The notes under the pieces were generated by a model, which searched no databases, had not been told where the DNA came from, and saw nothing but the letters and a program-made list of their open reading frames with translations. Positions 61,905 through 64,000 of a DNA stretch of 64,000 nt are shown here, in pieces. Made by a program: the position numbers and the translations under genes. Each line of letters starts with the position of its first letter. The stretch's first letter is position 1. This DNA is from CAVQNQ01 sp964427655 (GTDB lineage Bacteria; Acidobacteriota; Terriglobia; Bryobacterales; Bryobacteraceae), in the NCBI GenBank assembly GCA_964427655.1, contig CAYRWE010000001.1, positions 1-64,000 on the forward strand, in the 5' to 3' direction.

Positions 61905-62984
61905 GTGTCTTCACGGAAAACCGCCGAGGCGGTTGAATCGCTTTCCTCCGCCGCTCTGCTGGTGCGCCCTCTGGAAGAGGCCGACCGGCCCCTCTGGGAC
62001 CGCTTTGTATGGGAGCACCCGCATGGCAGCCCATTCCATCTCATCGCCTGGAAGAAGAGCATCGAGCGGACGTTCGGCTACCGCTCCTATTACCTGCTGG
62101 CCACTCGCGAGGGCCGCGTTTCCGGCGTGCTGCCGCTGTTTTTGATCCAGAACTGGCTGGTGGGGAAAGTTCTGCTCTCCTCGCCGTTCGCGGTTTATGG
62201 CGGCATTCTGGCGGATTCCGCGGAAGCGCGCGAAGCCCTGTGCCGCGAGGCCCGCGCGCTGGGCGAGCGGCTGGGCGTGAAGCACGTGGAGCTGCGCAAC
62301 GCGTGGGAGGAGCAGACCAGCGGATTACCCCGGCTGAATCGCTATGTAACCTTCACGCAATCGATCGGGCCGGATGAGGCCGCCATTCTCGAATCGATCC
62401 CCCGCAAAACCCGCGCGGCGGTCCGCAAATCGCTCAAAGCGGACCTCGAGAGCCACCGCGAAATCTCCGATCCGCAAACGTTCGAAAAGCTCTATTCGAG
62501 CAACCTGCGCAAGCTCGGCACGCCCAGCTTTCCGCCGTGCCACTTTCAGGCACTCCTGGACAATTTTCGGGGGATGGCGGACATCCGCAAAGTGCGCGCG
62601 AACGGCCAGACCATCAGTGCCGTGCTGACGTTCTACTTCCGCGACCAGGTGCTGCCATACTACGGCGCCTCCGATTCCCGCGCCAATGCGCTCGCGCCCA
62701 ATAATTTCATGTATTTCGACCTGATGCGCTGGGCCGGCCAAAACGGCTACCGCACCTTCGATTTCGGCCGCAGCAAGCGCGTCAAGGGATCCTACGATTT
62801 CAAATCGCACTGGGGCATGGTGGAACGCGAATTGCCCTACGAAGTGATGTTGATCCGGGGTAAGGAGCTGCCTAATGTCTCTCCGGCGAATCCGGTATTC
62901 CGGTTGCCGATTCTGTGCTGGCAGCGCTTGCCGCTGGCGATTACGCGGGCCCTGGGGCCGTATCTGGTCCGGTTCGTTCCTTAA
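61905..62984 (+). CDS. Exosortase-system FemAB-like acyl/peptidyl transferase (GNAT fold)
   Basis: A 359-residue protein of two GNAT-like domains. HGSPFHLIAWKKSIERTFGY and RSYYLLATREGRVSGVLPLF are at the N-terminal end. IPRKTRAAVRKSLKADLESH and LTFYFRDQVLPYYGASDSRA follow. PNNFMYFDLMRWAGQNGYRT and FDFGRSKRVKGSYDFKSHWG at the C-terminus are the signature of the PEP-CTERM-linked FemAB-like family (TIGR03019). It probably adds an amino-acyl or acyl group to a surface molecule. The GTG at 61905 is used; TTG or later starts are possible. Confidence 0.85.
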   Translation: MSSRKTAEAVESLSSAALLVRPLEEADRPLWDRFVWEHPHGSPFHLIAWKKSIERTFGYRSYYLLATREGRVSGVLPLFLIQNWLVGKVLLSSPFAVYGGILADSAEAREALCREARALGERLGVKHVELRNAWEEQTSGLPRLNRYVTFTQSIGPDEAAILESIPRKTRAAVRKSLKADLESHREISDPQTFEKLYSSNLRKLGTPSFPPCHFQALLDNFRGMADIRKVRANGQTISAVLTFYFRDQVLPYYGASDSRANALAPNNFMYFDLMRWAGQNGYRTFDFGRSKRVKGSYDFKSHWGMVERELPYEVMLIRGKELPNVSPANPVFRLPILCWQRLPLAITRALGPYLVRFVP

Positions 62985-63008
62985 AAGTGCAGGTGATGTT
63001 CGTGACCT

Positions 63009-63086
63009 AGGCGGATAGCTCACTGGCAGAGCGCCTCTACCAAACACAGAGGAGGCAGCAGCGTTCGAATCCTGCTCCGCCTACCA
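63009..63086 (+). tRNA. tRNA-like gene with abnormal anticodon arm (possible tRNA pseudogene)
   Basis: A 7-bp acceptor stem (AGGCGGA with TCCGCCT), discriminator A and encoded CCA are perfect. The D-arm GCTC/GAGC and the T-loop TTCGAAT are normal. The anticodon stem CCTCT/AGAGG encloses nine bases (ACCAAACAC) instead of seven, with no U33, and the T-stem has an extra C. Reading CCA in the loop would give a Trp-type anticodon, but the isotype cannot be assigned. It lies in the 109-base gap between the FemAB-like gene and the glycosyltransferase at 63094. Confidence 0.5.
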
Positions 63087-63093
63087 AGACTCC

Positions 63094-64000
63094 ATGGACA
63101 TTCTCTTCCTTTCGCACTGCGTTCCCCATCCGCCCGACAAGGGCGAACGAATTCGGGCATTTCACGAGATCCGCCATCTGGCGCGGGAGCATCGCGTGCA
63201 CCTGGCTTGCCTGGCGCGCAGCGCGCGGGAAATGCGCGATGCCGACGCGCTGCGCGAGTCCTGCGCCTCGGTGGAAGCCGTGAGATTACGGCCGGCCTGG
63301 GCGCTGGCTCGGGCCGCCATGCGCTTCGCGGCGGGCGCCTGTCTGACTACCGCCTTTTATGGCAGCCGCGCGCTGGCCCGGCACGTCGCGGCCCTGGCGC
63401 GCAGGGTGCAGCTCGATGCCGCGGTGATCTACTCGGCCGCCATGGCGCCTTATTGCCCACCCGGCCTTCCGGCCATCCTGGACCTGGTGGACGTGGATTC
63501 GGAAAAGTATCTGGCCTACGCCAAAATGCGCCGCGCGGGGATGCTGTACGGCATCGAGGGCCATCGCTTGCGCGGCCTGGAGCGCCGGTTTGCCGAGCGC
63601 GCCGCGTGCGCGTTGCTGGCCACGCCTCACGAGGTGCGGATCTTCGCGCAGTTCGCTTCCCGCGAGCGCGCCCTGCCCATGGAAAATGGCGTGGATTTCG
63701 CTTTCTTCGATCCCGCCGCCGCACCCGCCGACTGCGCTCTTCAAGGCCGCCGCTATGTGGTGTTCGTGGGCGTCATGGATTATTTCCCGAACGCCGATGC
63801 GGTGGTTTGGTTCGCCGATCGCGTGCTGCCCGCGCTGCGCGAAGGCGATCCCGGCCTGGAGTTCCTCGTAGTGGGCCGCAACCCGGCGCCGGCGGTGCGC
63901 GCGCTGGCCGGGCGCCCGGGAATCGAGGTCACCGGCGCGGTGCCGGATGTGCGCCCCTATTTACGCGGCGCCGTGGCTGCCGTGGCGCCGCTGCGCATCG
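63094..64000 (+). CDS. Exosortase/EpsH1-associated sugar transferase, incomplete at right edge
   Basis: The first 302 codons of a GT-B enzyme. MDILFLSHCVPHPPDKGERI and RAFHEIRHLAREHRVHLACL are the TIGR03087-type N-terminus. LDLVDVDSEKYLAYAKMRRA follows. RRYVVFVGVMDYFPNADAVV and GAVPDVRPYLRGAVAAVAPL are in the donor domain, just before the missing catalytic C-terminus. It is a paralogue of the protein at 15827-17032, which has GSMDWLPNIDG at the same place. The tRNA-like gene ends 7 bases before the ATG. Confidence 0.85.
   Translation, partial: MDILFLSHCVPHPPDKGERIRAFHEIRHLAREHRVHLACLARSAREMRDADALRESCASVEAVRLRPAWALARAAMRFAAGACLTTAFYGSRALARHVAALARRVQLDAAVIYSAAMAPYCPPGLPAILDLVDVDSEKYLAYAKMRRAGMLYGIEGHRLRGLERRFAERAACALLATPHEVRIFAQFASRERALPMENGVDFAFFDPAAAPADCALQGRRYVVFVGVMDYFPNADAVVWFADRVLPALREGDPGLEFLVVGRNPAPAVRALAGRPGIEVTGAVPDVRPYLRGAVAAVAPLRI

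Overview
The window is GC-rich, densely coded DNA that reads as an acidobacterium close to Candidatus Solibacter / Bryobacteraceae. The best taxonomic marker is the C-terminal region of the TIG-repeat surface protein at 38818-40941, which resembles the Solibacter C-terminal domain (TIGR03437). Other pointers are Tat-exported sugar enzymes, many TIG/Ig-like secreted proteins and a dispersed GGGGCATGCTTTAGCTTGCC palindrome. These assignments come from reading; no search was run.

Most of the window is one large exopolysaccharide / surface-glycan region. It contains many families known from exosortase-A (EpsH1/XrtA) loci: a DUF3473 deacetylase (1413-2330), an EpsB-like priming sugar transferase (4904-6292), a beta-barrel protein (6403-7716), EpsH1-type glycosyltransferases (15827-17032, and 63094 to the right edge), two asparagine-synthase-like amidotransferases, an O-antigen polymerase/ligase (22596-24035), heptose genes hldA and gmhB, a GT2-methyltransferase fusion, a GT4-GT4-flippase operon (33656-37445), a nucleotide-sugar dehydrogenase, UDP-GlcNAc 2-epimerase, GT87 and GT39 membrane transferases and a FemAB-like protein. 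I see no exosortase and no classical PEP-CTERM protein here.

Plasmid-type maintenance functions are interleaved with this. An RPA-family replication initiator (2615-4252) faces away from an iteron array I recognise at 4331-4789: seven good copies and one weak copy of a 19-bp repeat on both strands, next to AT-rich DNA. At 52.8-56.2 kb there is a cassette of a strong promoter, a small HTH protein, ParA, a winged-helix-like protein whose gene carries two arrays of 15-bp repeats, and a tyrosine recombinase. Together they suggest a megaplasmid/chromid, or a chromosome that has absorbed one.

Two further blocks stand out. At 7959-11947 an operon couples a CPA2 cation/proton antiporter, a tandem DUF190 (PII-like) protein, a single DUF190 protein and a dynamin-like GTPase. 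At 38.8-49.8 kb there are large secreted proteins (TIG repeats, a 50-residue tail-fibre-like repeat, a 1028-residue protein of unknown fold, a glycine-rich tail-fibre-like protein), two of which share a cysteine-containing N-terminal module. Toxin-antitoxin pairs (VapBC, BrnTA), a decayed flippase-like gene, a Tat-exported dehydratase/aldolase pair, NAD synthetase and an aberrant tRNA-like gene complete the window.
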